DNA of 64,000 bases, from the NCBI GenBank assembly GCA_937907705.1, contig CALCVP010000012.1:1-64000 (forward strand), written 5' to 3'. Source of the DNA: an uncultured Prevotella sp. (GTDB lineage Bacteria; Bacteroidota; Bacteroidia; Bacteroidales; Bacteroidaceae). Position numbers and translations under genes: made by a program. The notes under the pieces were generated by a model. That model made no database searches, had not been told where the DNA came from, and saw only the letters and a list, made by a program, of their open reading frames with translations. Positions 17,367 to 25,992 of the stretch are shown piece after piece (within the stretch, counting starts at the first letter, position 1; each line of letters opens with the position of its first letter).

Positions 17367-18176
17367 TTAATATTCATCTTCCTCATCTGCCACATCATCA
17401 GCGGTGAGGTCAAGGTCAGCAGGGTCTTCTTCAATGGTGGTGCGATAACTTTCTTCTGTCAGTTTGTCATCGTCAAAAGCGTCATCATCGTCATCATCAT
17501 TATAGTTGTCATCTATTTCAGGTAAATCTTCATCTTCATTCTCCTCATTGTTAAAGTCATCATCTTTATCATTGTCAACAGTAACATGAGGCTTTTCCAC
17601 TTCTGGCTTTAATTTAGCGAATATAGCTTCAATCCATGCACCTTTAGGTATTTCAAGTACATCAAAGCCATCAGCTACTTTTTTCTCATACATTCCACCT
17701 GGTTTGTGCAGACGATCTTTAGGAAGTGTGGTTGTGCTGATGTCAAATCCACTTTGTATGATATCTTGTATGCTTTGTGACAGAGAGTCCCAGCCTCCAC
17801 CAAAGTTGCGGTCAATGACTTCCATCAGTTTTGCAGCAGATATGTGGCGTATATTTTCATAGGTTAAGTCGGTAACGCGCAAAATGGGGCGTTTTTTAAT
17901 ACCAACTTTTACCCGTTGGCTGTCATCTATACGAATGGTGCCAATTTTGAAACCACGTGCTTCATATTTATTTATAATTTCAGGACGGTCAATCTTAATT
18001 TCTTCTATTTCAAAAGCACTCTTGATAATATCCATGTAGTGGCGGATATTATCTTTGATGTCTGCATCTTTTTCGCCGGTTTCAAGTATTCTGAAAATAT
18101 CGCTTTCCTGAAGATCCCAAACGTTGCTTTTGTTAAGTGTCTTTAATGTAAGTGCCTTCTTGTTATTATCTTTCAT
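17367..18176 (-). CDS. conserved protein with a long acidic tail, function unknown
   Basis: Not recognised. The 269-residue protein has a globular N-terminal region (about 1-195) with mixed charge and several Ile/Lys-rich helices, then a C-terminal tail (about 196-269) composed largely of Asp and Glu, including a run of Asp near residues 230-236. No signal peptide or membrane segment, so cytosolic. Acidic tails of this kind occur in nucleic-acid mimics and in proteins binding basic partners, but that is inference. It is a single gene with its own terminator. Confidence 0.8.
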   Translation of the reverse strand: MKDNNKKALTLKTLNKSNVWDLQESDIFRILETGEKDADIKDNIRHYMDIIKSAFEIEEIKIDRPEIINKYEARGFKIGTIRIDDSQRVKVGIKKRPILRVTDLTYENIRHISAAKLMEVIDRNFGGGWDSLSQSIQDIIQSGFDISTTTLPKDRLHKPGGMYEKKVADGFDVLEIPKGAWIEAIFAKLKPEVEKPHVTVDNDKDDDFNNEENEDEDLPEIDDNYNDDDDDDAFDDDKLTEESYRTTIEEDPADLDLTADDVADEEDEY

Positions 18177-18246
18177 ATTTCTAATGAATTAATTTATTCT
18201 AAAGTTATGTAGCCCATGGCTAATTTGTTGTTCCTTGAATTGCCTG

Positions 18247-19083
18247 TCAATTTTGCTCTTTTGTAGGTGGCATTGACCGCTGCCAGCAAAATTCGTCACT
18301 GTCTGCCCACACAGGAAATCTATTTCTGAATTGTATTAGTTCTTCTTTCTTTATGTTTGCAGAAATGGCGTCTGGCGTGTTGAAGAGAGCTTGCGCTATG
18401 GTGTGTCCTTTTGCATCGATAATGGCTGTTCCTCCTGCATAAGTGCAAAACAAATCTGTTCCCACACGGTTTACTCCAATTATATAGCATTGGTTCTCTA
18501 TAGCTCTTGCTCTAAGCAATATTTGCCATGCATTTTGTCTGCTGCGTGGCCAGTTTGCTACTACAATAATGGCATCATAGTCGTTCCGCTTGTTTCTGAG
18601 CCATACAGGAAAGCGTAAATCGTAGCAAGTAGCCAATAGAAAATGCATGCCTTTCCATGTAGCAATGATACGTTTGCTTCCTGCTTGATAATAAATGTTT
18701 TCGTGCCCGTAAGCAAAGAGATGATGCTTGTCGTAAGCTGTGATAGAACCGGTTGGCGTTACAAAGTAAAGCCGGTTGAAAAACTTTCCGTTATCTGAGA
18801 TGGCTAAGCTACCACATATCGCGCAGTTGAAGTGTTGAGACATTTGTTGCATCCATTCTAAGGAATTGCCTGCTTGTAGCAGATCTTCGGCATGTTCTTG
18901 GGGCTTCATGGTAAAGCCTGTAGCCCACATTTCAGGTAATACATACAAGTCTGATTGTGGACACGAAGCTATCATGCTTTCTGCAACCTCTTGATTAGCT
19001 TTGCGTTGCGCCCATTTTATGTCTGTTTGGAGTGCTGTTACTCTCACTTTTACTCTTTTTGTTGAAGTAATTTTGTGCTGCAA
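18247..19083 (-). CDS. carbon-nitrogen hydrolase (nitrilase family), omega-amidase-like
   Basis: Hydrolyses a small amide; the closest characterised group is YafV/NIT2, the omega-amidase that clears alpha-ketoglutaramate-type compounds. The catalytic triad is visible: Glu51 (VLPEMW), Lys119 (YDKHHLF) and Cys153 (LATCYDLRFP). The longest ATG-initiated frame gives 278 residues. A TACTTTTG box overlaps that ATG (19088-19081, with CTTG 19 nt upstream), so the true start may instead be GTG at 19047, which would begin right at the conserved VRVTALQTDIKW. Confidence 0.9.
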   Translation of the reverse strand: MQHKITSTKRVKVRVTALQTDIKWAQRKANQEVAESMIASCPQSDLYVLPEMWATGFTMKPQEHAEDLLQAGNSLEWMQQMSQHFNCAICGSLAISDNGKFFNRLYFVTPTGSITAYDKHHLFAYGHENIYYQAGSKRIIATWKGMHFLLATCYDLRFPVWLRNKRNDYDAIIVVANWPRSRQNAWQILLRARAIENQCYIIGVNRVGTDLFCTYAGGTAIIDAKGHTIAQALFNTPDAISANIKKEELIQFRNRFPVWADSDEFCWQRSMPPTKEQN

Positions 19084-19222
19084 AAGTAATACATTATCTT
19101 TTATTCACAAGTATTTATCATGAATTTTTTATATGGCTACCTATATTTTCCGCTTATCTTATTCAGCTGTTGTTTTTAAGTTAATTCTTGCCCAACTTGT
19201 GGAAGCCTTGTTTTCAATTTGT

Positions 19223-19237
19223 AAAAGCAATGCTTTT
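19223..19237. repeat. odd palindrome AAAAGCA-A-TGCTTTT in an intergenic spacer
   Basis: A 15-nt palindrome with 7-bp arms lies in the 232-nt spacer between the nitrilase and trmN6 genes. A near-identical one (AAAGCA-G-TGCTTT) occurs at 53734-53750 in another spacer. The rest of this spacer shows no gene. Confidence 0.4.
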
Positions 19238-19315
19238 GGCTGTTGGAAGCACAGCAATTGGCATGCAAGAACAATGCAATTGAAGGGCGGAAACATAGCT
19301 CTTGCAAATGGTTGC

Positions 19316-20020
19316 CTAAAGTCCTATATAGAAGTCTTTAGTTAGTGTTGTGTACCATTCGCTTTTTTCCCCATATTCATCATTGATGCATGCCTCCGTT
19401 TCTTCTGTAGTGTTGCATCTGCCTTTGGTATATGCCAACAGATATCTGCTGACAGGCTTGTAAGGAACAGTGTTGATGGCACAGACGCGCGATGCGGATA
19501 GTCCATTCATTAAGGCTTCGGTGTCAAATTCGGCTTTATTGGCCGCAGGAATAATTACAGAAAACTCGCCTCCTTCGGTTAACAATCTTGCCACATGGCG
19601 CATTAAGCTTGCAGTTGGCAAAGATGTAGCTTGTCTGGCTAATGTGCGTTGCTGATTGGCAGAAGGCAGAGAGTTTTTATAAAAAGGAGGGTTGCAGACG
19701 ATGGCATCAAACTGCTCTGTTGCTGAATAGTCTTGGACAGCAGTACATGTTATGTGGATACGCTTGTCAAAGACCGATATAGCAGCATTGGCTGTAGCTT
19801 GCTGGCAAGCGCCAAAGTCTATGTCAATGCCTGTTATGTCTGCTTTTGGGTACCGCTGAGCCATGAACAAGGCTATTAGTCCTGTGCCGGTGCCGATATC
19901 AAGTATATGCTTGCCACCTTGTGCCCACGCTCCTAATAAAACACCATCTGTGCCTACTTTCATGGCACAGAGATTGTGATAAACGGTAAATTGCTTAAAC
20001 TGAAAATAGTTATTGCTCAT
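19316..20020 (-). CDS. trmN6: tRNA1(Val) (adenine(37)-N6)-methyltransferase
   Basis: Methylates A37 of tRNA1(Val) using S-adenosylmethionine. The 234-residue product shows the Rossmann methyltransferase motif DIGTGTG (41-47) and the N6-adenine methyltransferase motif NPPFY (110-114), with the family's N-terminal F..F....C.MKVGTDGVLLG segment that distinguishes YfiC/TrmN6. Full length. A CAAAGATA sequence at 20143-20150 (TATCTTTG on the minus strand) is a plausible -7 box about 120 nt upstream. Confidence 0.9.
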   Translation of the reverse strand: MSNNYFQFKQFTVYHNLCAMKVGTDGVLLGAWAQGGKHILDIGTGTGLIALFMAQRYPKADITGIDIDFGACQQATANAAISVFDKRIHITCTAVQDYSATEQFDAIVCNPPFYKNSLPSANQQRTLARQATSLPTASLMRHVARLLTEGGEFSVIIPAANKAEFDTEALMNGLSASRVCAINTVPYKPVSRYLLAYTKGRCNTTEETEACINDEYGEKSEWYTTLTKDFYIGL

Positions 20021-20326
20021 TTTATATGCTTCTAATCCTTGAATATATTAAATAGAATAACACCTTACTATTAATAAGAAGGCACTAATGATGACCTAAG
20101 CACTTACTTGGTCAAGATGTTTGAAAAACATCAGCTTCTATGCAAAGATAGGCATAAAACATGATTTTCCGATAAAAACATTTTTTTAATAGATATTGGT
20201 TGTCTTTTCGATTATGAAGTATGAAAAGTTTGTGAGCCTGAAAATGAAACAAAAAGATACTTTTCATGTTATTTGTTTCGTTTATATCAGCCTTTTTATG
20301 TACTTTTGCATACGTTACGTTGCTTC
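20021..20326. other. divergent intergenic region between trmN6 and glnS leader
   Basis: No gene seen. It carries a minus-strand -7-like box at 20143-20150 for trmN6 and a plus-strand box TACTTTTG at 20301-20308, preceded by TTTC at 20276-20279 with a 21-nt spacer. The latter would start a transcript near 20315 leading through the small frame at 20327 into glnS. Confidence 0.35.
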
Positions 20327-20488
20327 ATGATAAATGAAATCGACATTTCGGATTTCCGCTTCCAGACGGCAGCATTAGGCAATGAATGGGGTCTTAAGGA
20401 AACTGATATACAAGTATTGCTTACACTGAGTGATGCTTTTCAGAAGGAAGCGATTTTATGCTTGAGGCTATCAATTACACGACATTGA
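20327..20488 (+). CDS. possible small protein or decayed fragment in the glnS leader
   Basis: A 53-codon frame starts at ATG 20327 just after a promoter-like sequence. Its first 40 or so residues look protein-like (MINEIDISDFRFQTAALGNE, acidic, no membrane segment), but the last dozen look random. In another frame the sequence continues as MLEAINYTTLNLP and then a stop, so a one-base frameshift in a formerly longer small gene is possible. No family recognised; it might also be only leader sequence. Confidence 0.3.
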   Translation: MINEIDISDFRFQTAALGNEWGLKETDIQVLLTLSDAFQKEAILCLRLSITRH

Positions 20489-20610
20489 ATTTACCTTAAC
20501 GGCGAAGTAACGATGAATGGTGCTAATGCTTGGAAATAGATACATATCTATGGAAAATATGCAAAGTACAATCATTGTAAAAGCTATTGAAACATAAAGA
20601 TTGAAGATAT

Positions 20611-22329
20611 ATGGTAACTATCGAAGACAACAAAAACGAAGAGAAGAAAAGTCTTAGCTTTGTAGAACAATTAGTAGAGAACGATTTGGCCGAAGGCAAG
20701 AATGGCGGTAGAATACAGACTCGTTTTCCGCCAGAGCCTAACGGATATTTGCACATAGGTCATGCTAAAGCTATTTGCATGGATTTTGGTGTGGCAGAAC
20801 ATTATCACGGTGTGTGCAATCTGCGTTTTGATGATACAAATCCAAGCAAGGAGGATACAGAATATGTAGACTCAATATTGAATGACATTAAATGGCTGGG
20901 CTTCCATTGGGGCAATGTGTATTATGCGTCTGACTATTTTCAGCAGTTATGGGACTTTGCTGTGTGGATGATAAAGCAGGGTAAAGCTTATATTGATGAA
21001 CAAACCAGTGAAGAGATTGCTGAACAGAAAGGTACTCCTACTCAGCCTGGCACACCATCACCTTATAGAGACAGGCCAATAGAGGAAAATCTTGAGTTGT
21101 TTAATAAAATGAATACTCCAGAGGCAGTAGAAGGTTCTATGGTATTGCGCGCAAAACTGGATATGGCAAATGCAAACATGCATTTCCGAGACCCTATTAT
21201 GTATCGTATCATACAGACACCTCATCACCGTACAGGCACTAAGTGGCATGCTTATCCTATGTATGATTTTGCTCATGGGCAAAGCGATTATTTTGAAGGT
21301 GTAACCCATTCTATTTGTACCTTGGAGTTCGTACCTCATCGTCCTCTTTATGACAAGTTTATTGATGAATTAAAAATATACAAGGGGGAGGGTGACAATT
21401 TACATGATTTCCGCCCCCGTCAGATTGAGTTTAATCGTCTGAATCTTACCTATACGGTGATGAGCAAGCGTAAACTTCATGCCTTGGTAGATGAGCATTT
21501 GGTAAGCGGATGGGACGACCCCCGTATGCCTACCATCTGTGGTATGCGCCGTCGCGGTTATTCTCCAGACAGCATCAAAAACTTTATAAAGAGTATCGGC
21601 TATACAAAGTTTGATGCACTCAATGATGTGGCATTGCTTGAGGCTGCGGTGCGTGATGATTTGAACAAGCGCGCTATTAGAGTATCTGCTGTTGTAAATC
21701 CTGTAAAATTGGTAATTACCAATTATCCTGATGGTAAGGCAGAAGAGATGGAGGCTATTAACAATCCTGAGAATGAATCTGATGGTTCTCATACCATTAC
21801 CTTTACCAAGAATTTGTGGATCGAGCGTGATGACTTTATGGAAGATGCTCCTAAAAAGTTCTTCCGTATGACACCTGGTAAGGAGGTAAGGCTCAAAAAT
21901 GCATATATTGTAAAGTGTACAGGCTGTACCAAAGATGCAGATGGTAATATTATGGAGATTCAGGCTGAATATGATCCTAACAGCCGAAGCGGGATGGAAG
22001 GAGCTAACCGCAAGGTGAAGGGTACATTACATTGGGTAAGTGCAGACCACTGCAAGCAGGCTGAAGTAAGGGAATACGACAGGCTCTTCAATGTAGAAAA
22101 CCCATCTGCGGATGACAGAGATTTTAGAGAATTGCTGAATCCTCAATCTCTTACTATTAGAACTCACTGTTATGTTGAAAATTTTGCAGCAGAGCGCAAA
22201 CCAGGAGAATATTTGCAGTTCCAACGCATAGGATACTTTATGGCTGATTTGGATTCTACAGCAGACCACCTTGTATTCAACAAGACAGTTGGTCTGAAAG
22301 ATACTTGGTCAAAAATTAAGAAAGGATAG
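20611..22329 (+). CDS. glnS: glutaminyl-tRNA synthetase
   Basis: Charges tRNA(Gln) with glutamine. The 572-residue class I synthetase has HIGH at residues 48-51 after PPEPNGYL, and the second ATP-binding signature as VMSKRKL at 283-289, followed by the two C-terminal beta-barrel anticodon-binding domains. GlnRS rather than GluRS is indicated by the NGYLHIGHAKA motif and the C-terminal domain. Its presence means Gln-tRNA can be made directly. It is followed 5 nt later by a TPR gene on the same strand. Confidence 0.97.
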   Translation: MVTIEDNKNEEKKSLSFVEQLVENDLAEGKNGGRIQTRFPPEPNGYLHIGHAKAICMDFGVAEHYHGVCNLRFDDTNPSKEDTEYVDSILNDIKWLGFHWGNVYYASDYFQQLWDFAVWMIKQGKAYIDEQTSEEIAEQKGTPTQPGTPSPYRDRPIEENLELFNKMNTPEAVEGSMVLRAKLDMANANMHFRDPIMYRIIQTPHHRTGTKWHAYPMYDFAHGQSDYFEGVTHSICTLEFVPHRPLYDKFIDELKIYKGEGDNLHDFRPRQIEFNRLNLTYTVMSKRKLHALVDEHLVSGWDDPRMPTICGMRRRGYSPDSIKNFIKSIGYTKFDALNDVALLEAAVRDDLNKRAIRVSAVVNPVKLVITNYPDGKAEEMEAINNPENESDGSHTITFTKNLWIERDDFMEDAPKKFFRMTPGKEVRLKNAYIVKCTGCTKDADGNIMEIQAEYDPNSRSGMEGANRKVKGTLHWVSADHCKQAEVREYDRLFNVENPSADDRDFRELLNPQSLTIRTHCYVENFAAERKPGEYLQFQRIGYFMADLDSTADHLVFNKTVGLKDTWSKIKKG

Positions 22330-22334
22330 ACGAA

Positions 22335-23756
22335 ATGCCATATAATGACGATTATTTTAACTCAAAAAGTTTTAGGTGTCTTTTGGAAAAGTTTAGGAAG
22401 AGTGAACAAAATATGATTCATTCTATCTTTGATCCAGAGGAATATGTAGATTTGGCGGAATATTTTTATAATAATAACCAAAAAAGTAAAGGGTATAAGA
22501 TAATCGACTTGGCTTTGCAGATATATCCGGGAGCTTTGTCACCACTTCTTTTTAAAGCAAGGGTGGAGCTCCTGGATAATAACAATCCTGTAAGGGCAGC
22601 TTGGTATGTTGAGCAAATTGAAGATAAATCTGACCTTGAATATATTTATATTAAAGGTGAAATTATGGTAGCCCAAAAACAAATAGAAGAAGCTGACAAT
22701 TATTATGAACAGCATTACATAACACTTGATGCGGAAGAAAAATCTTATTATGAAATAGATATATCCAATATATTCTTTGATTATGAAGTTATAGATAAAG
22801 GATTAAAATGGTTTGCGCGTTGCAGTAATAAGCAACTGTTAGAGTATATGGAGCTTGAAGCCAAAGTAGAAATGATTAAAGGCAACTTCAAGTCAAGTCA
22901 GAAACTCTATAACAAGCTGATTGATAACAATCCTTTTAATATACAATATTGGAATTCGCTGGCCTCTTCTCAATTTTTTAATGACGAGATAGAGGAGGCT
23001 ATATCCAGTAGTGAATATTCCATAGCTATTAATCCTGATAACGCAGCAGCATTGCTTAATAAAGCTAATGGACTGTATAAACTTGGCAACTATGAGGAAG
23101 CATTGAAATATTATATACGATATAATCGCATTAATACTGCTGACGAAAGTGGCGAAATTTTGATAGGATTGTGTTACTTACTGCTTGAGAAGTTTGAGGA
23201 TGCTATTTCTTTCTTGAGTAAAGCTGCTATGCATTGTGAGAAAAATTCGCCCAATTTGGTGGATATCTATAAAGACTTATCTTATGCTATGTGCCGACTT
23301 GGTCGTATTGACGAGGGGCTTGCTATGCTTGATAAAATGGACGAAATAGTAAAGAATCCTAATGACTTGTTGGTAAATAAAGGCATCATTCTTATAGGGT
23401 GTGGGCACTTTGATAAAGCTAAGAAATATTTTGTAAAGGCGTTGAAACAGTCAAATTATGACCGTAATATCTTTTTGAAAATAGCCATTACAGTTTACGA
23501 AAGCGGTGATCCAACCTTGGCTTACCGTATGTTTACCACTGTTTATAAGCAAAACGAACATTGGTATAAGGGCTATGCGTTTTATGCCGCTTGTTGCCAC
23601 GATTTAAATAAAAAAGAGGAATTTCTGCAGAGCTTGCGGTTGGCAGTTAAATATACGCCCTATGAAACGCAAGAGGTGCTTGGAGTACTGTTTCCTGATA
23701 AAATGCCCGTGGAAGAATATTATGATTATATGCGCCAAAAGCTTCAGCATAAGTAG
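22335..23756 (+). CDS. tetratricopeptide-repeat protein
   Basis: A 473-residue cytosolic protein made almost wholly of helical repeats of the TPR type; clear units include the segments around NPFNIQYWNSLASSQFF, AISSSEYSIAINPDNAAALL and EALKYYIRYNRINTAD (about 205-270). No signal peptide, membrane helix or enzymatic domain. It starts 5 nt after glnS and is probably cotranscribed. TPR proteins act as scaffolds; its partner cannot be told from sequence. Its stop codon TAG lies inside an AAGTAGG motif of the repeat family described elsewhere in this annotation. Confidence 0.9.
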   Translation: MPYNDDYFNSKSFRCLLEKFRKSEQNMIHSIFDPEEYVDLAEYFYNNNQKSKGYKIIDLALQIYPGALSPLLFKARVELLDNNNPVRAAWYVEQIEDKSDLEYIYIKGEIMVAQKQIEEADNYYEQHYITLDAEEKSYYEIDISNIFFDYEVIDKGLKWFARCSNKQLLEYMELEAKVEMIKGNFKSSQKLYNKLIDNNPFNIQYWNSLASSQFFNDEIEEAISSSEYSIAINPDNAAALLNKANGLYKLGNYEEALKYYIRYNRINTADESGEILIGLCYLLLEKFEDAISFLSKAAMHCEKNSPNLVDIYKDLSYAMCRLGRIDEGLAMLDKMDEIVKNPNDLLVNKGIILIGCGHFDKAKKYFVKALKQSNYDRNIFLKIAITVYESGDPTLAYRMFTTVYKQNEHWYKGYAFYAACCHDLNKKEEFLQSLRLAVKYTPYETQEVLGVLFPDKMPVEEYYDYMRQKLQHK

Positions 23757-23898
23757 GCACATAGCACATCATGTGTGTATGTAGGCGTTTCTTAGTTGTG
23801 TATGCTTCCTTGATTTCATCCGTGATATTACGAATAGAATAAGGTTATTATGATATTGATGCAAAACCATTAATCTTTCTAACCTCAATGGGTAGTAA

Positions 23899-25140
23899 TC
23901 ATTTATATTGTAATTGACGGAATCCAACCAGTTGGTCTGTCCTTTCTCCCTGTCCTTTATAGTAAACCAGTATTTGGTATTTATTTTCTGTTTGATAGAA
24001 GCTCCCTTCTGACGGCATAATTAGGCTTTTGCCATTATTGCGGCATAGAAATTGGTAAGAATAGTAGCCCTGCTTTTGAAGTATTTTACATTCATAGCAT
24101 TTTTCTGCTGCATTATATGTCATTTTGTATTGTGGAGAGAACTGGTTGATAGTCCATGCTCCGTTAATATACACGTCATCAGTAGGCAATGGGTCTGTCA
24201 TCAGCCTATAATGAATCCATGCATAGTCTGAGGCATAATCGTTTTCAATATTATTGCTGTTACGAATATAAAAAGCGCCATTGGCATCTTCGTCATAGAT
24301 ATAATTGTAGCGAGGCTCACAAACAAAGGGATATACATGATAATCATTGCCGTCCCATGCTATATGGTCAATACCCATAGTAGGATGCGTGACATCCAGA
24401 AATTCAAACTTATGATATTCGTTGCCAGCTTCAAATATCAAGTCTTTATTGTGGTCCCATTTTAAGACCTGTGCAGATATAAACTGTGGCCTTGATGGAA
24501 CTTTTACATTATCCCATCTGCCATTTTGTAGTACAAATGTTTTGATTTGTTCTTGAGGATTTATCGCTTTAAGTTGGGAATAATTGACTTCAAAGGAAAC
24601 TTGCTGATGCTTATTGTTCATGTCAATATCGGTATTGCTTGTAACTGACATGCTGATAGAAACTTTAGAATTAATGACCATGAAGCAAGCGGTAAGGACG
24701 GGTTGATTGTTATTGTTTTCGTCATATACTGTGAGTTTGTAGTTACCGCTTAATTTTATATTGCATTGTGAATTGGGTATGCAAAATTTGTAATGGGTAT
24801 ACAATATATTGGTATTGACTGACTCTTGGCTGTCATCAATGGTATTCCCGTCAGCAAATCCATCAATATAATCGCTGGAAAATAATTGGTCAGATTCTTT
24901 CCAGTCTGCTTCGCAGTGTACCAACTTGTATGCATACCTATGGTAGGTATGCGTTAAATCGTCGAATGAAATGTTGATTCTTTCATCTGTATTAAGTTGA
25001 ATAACAGGCATAGATAGCCAATTATCATCAGCTACGACTTGCAAGGATTTAATATTGTTATCGTATATCTCATGATTTTGTGATAAACAATGATATGTAT
25101 GTAACAAGAGAGCAGCTATTATAAATGTGGCTTTCTTCAT
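23899..25140 (-). CDS. type IX secretion system plug protein (DUF5103 family)
   Basis: Resembles the Plug protein that closes the periplasmic side of the SprA/Sov translocon in Bacteroidetes type IX secretion. The start at 25140 is chosen because it begins the signal peptide MKKATFIIAALLLHTYHCLS; four extra codons are open upstream. The 413-residue product is a multi-domain beta protein with N-terminal family features LSMPVIQLNTDERINISFDD and HRYAYKLVHCEADW, and a C-terminal QLVGFRQLQYK end typical of the family. It is last in a run with a PP2C-like gene (33 nt upstream) and YgiQ. It implies the organism has a type IX secretion system. Confidence 0.82.
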   Translation of the reverse strand: MKKATFIIAALLLHTYHCLSQNHEIYDNNIKSLQVVADDNWLSMPVIQLNTDERINISFDDLTHTYHRYAYKLVHCEADWKESDQLFSSDYIDGFADGNTIDDSQESVNTNILYTHYKFCIPNSQCNIKLSGNYKLTVYDENNNNQPVLTACFMVINSKVSISMSVTSNTDIDMNNKHQQVSFEVNYSQLKAINPQEQIKTFVLQNGRWDNVKVPSRPQFISAQVLKWDHNKDLIFEAGNEYHKFEFLDVTHPTMGIDHIAWDGNDYHVYPFVCEPRYNYIYDEDANGAFYIRNSNNIENDYASDYAWIHYRLMTDPLPTDDVYINGAWTINQFSPQYKMTYNAAEKCYECKILQKQGYYSYQFLCRNNGKSLIMPSEGSFYQTENKYQILVYYKGQGERTDQLVGFRQLQYK

Positions 25141-25173
25141 AAGCAGTTCCAAATATAATTTTATAATCGAGTT

Positions 25174-25992
25174 TTAAATTCGAAATCTTATATAACTTCT
25201 GTCATCAAAAGATTTATTCCCTTCTTTAAAACCTTTTGTAGCTTTGAATAAATGAATACATAAAGGGTCTGTTTGCAGTATATCTTGTAAAATTGTTTCA
25301 CTTGCTGCAAGCGTTGGTTTCAGTATAGGATAGCCATCACTGGCCAAAACAATCTGTTGAACATCATCTGGAAGACTAACTATTTTTACCTTTGACATTG
25401 GAATGTTAAAGCCATCTATTACTGCATAATCTATGTTTTGGCGTTGCATGCATTTGACGAGTTCACCTATAATAGCTTGTCTTCCAATGTCATTATCTCT
25501 TAATGAGTCTATGCTGACATGATCTTGTGTGATGGCTTTTTCTAAAATTGCAGCACGCTTTCTTGCTATAAAAACTTCTTGTGGCTTTGTATTGTCATAG
25601 TGCTTGTTATCCACAAGAGCTTGGCAATCGCCTATAAGCCATAATTGCTTGTAGTAATCAGAATAAATTACTAAACTGGCTGTTAGCCTTTCTTCAGGGT
25701 GGGCAATAAGCTTGTTTGTATCTATTCCATATTTTTGGTAAACAGCATTAATGGCTTGGGTTAAGCCTGTACATAGCGATGACACAGAGGTATCAGCAGG
25801 TAAATCTTGTAGATACCTGCTGATAATCTGCATACAAGTGAATCCATTTTCTTGACCTGTTATTATTTGCTGTCTGGTTTTGCTCGTACTTCCATCAATA
25901 ACTGCCACGAAATGAGGATTAATAACGATTCCGTCTTCGCATGTTTCTGGACTTTTCTTTCCGATTATGCATTTCTCTATAATGTTTATCAT
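25174..25992 (-). CDS. PP2C-like phosphatase-fold protein
   Basis: The 272-residue product matches the PPM/PP2C layout without a textbook sequence: VAVIDGSTS (30-38) at the place of the first metal aspartate, LWLIGDCQALV (117-127) for the GDSR motif, VLASDGYP (about 215-222) for the SDG motif, and FDDRSYIRF near the C terminus for the final DN motif. It may therefore dephosphorylate a protein or be a degenerate regulator. No membrane segment. Its first 74 nt overlap the 3' end of ygiQ in another frame, and the T9SS plug gene follows 33 nt later. Confidence 0.75.
   Translation of the reverse strand: MINIIEKCIIGKKSPETCEDGIVINPHFVAVIDGSTSKTRQQIITGQENGFTCMQIISRYLQDLPADTSVSSLCTGLTQAINAVYQKYGIDTNKLIAHPEERLTASLVIYSDYYKQLWLIGDCQALVDNKHYDNTKPQEVFIARKRAAILEKAITQDHVSIDSLRDNDIGRQAIIGELVKCMQRQNIDYAVIDGFNIPMSKVKIVSLPDDVQQIVLASDGYPILKPTLAASETILQDILQTDPLCIHLFKATKGFKEGNKSFDDRSYIRFRI

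Noticed and set aside
19133..19345. Plus-strand open frame of 70 codons between the nitrilase and trmN6 genes.
   Set aside because: It translates the palindromic spacer and overlaps the 3' end of trmN6; low-quality coding pattern.
20143..20150. Full promoter for trmN6.
   Set aside because: Only the -7 box matches; nothing like TTTG lies 19-21 nt upstream, so it is mentioned within the gene entry and not listed separately.
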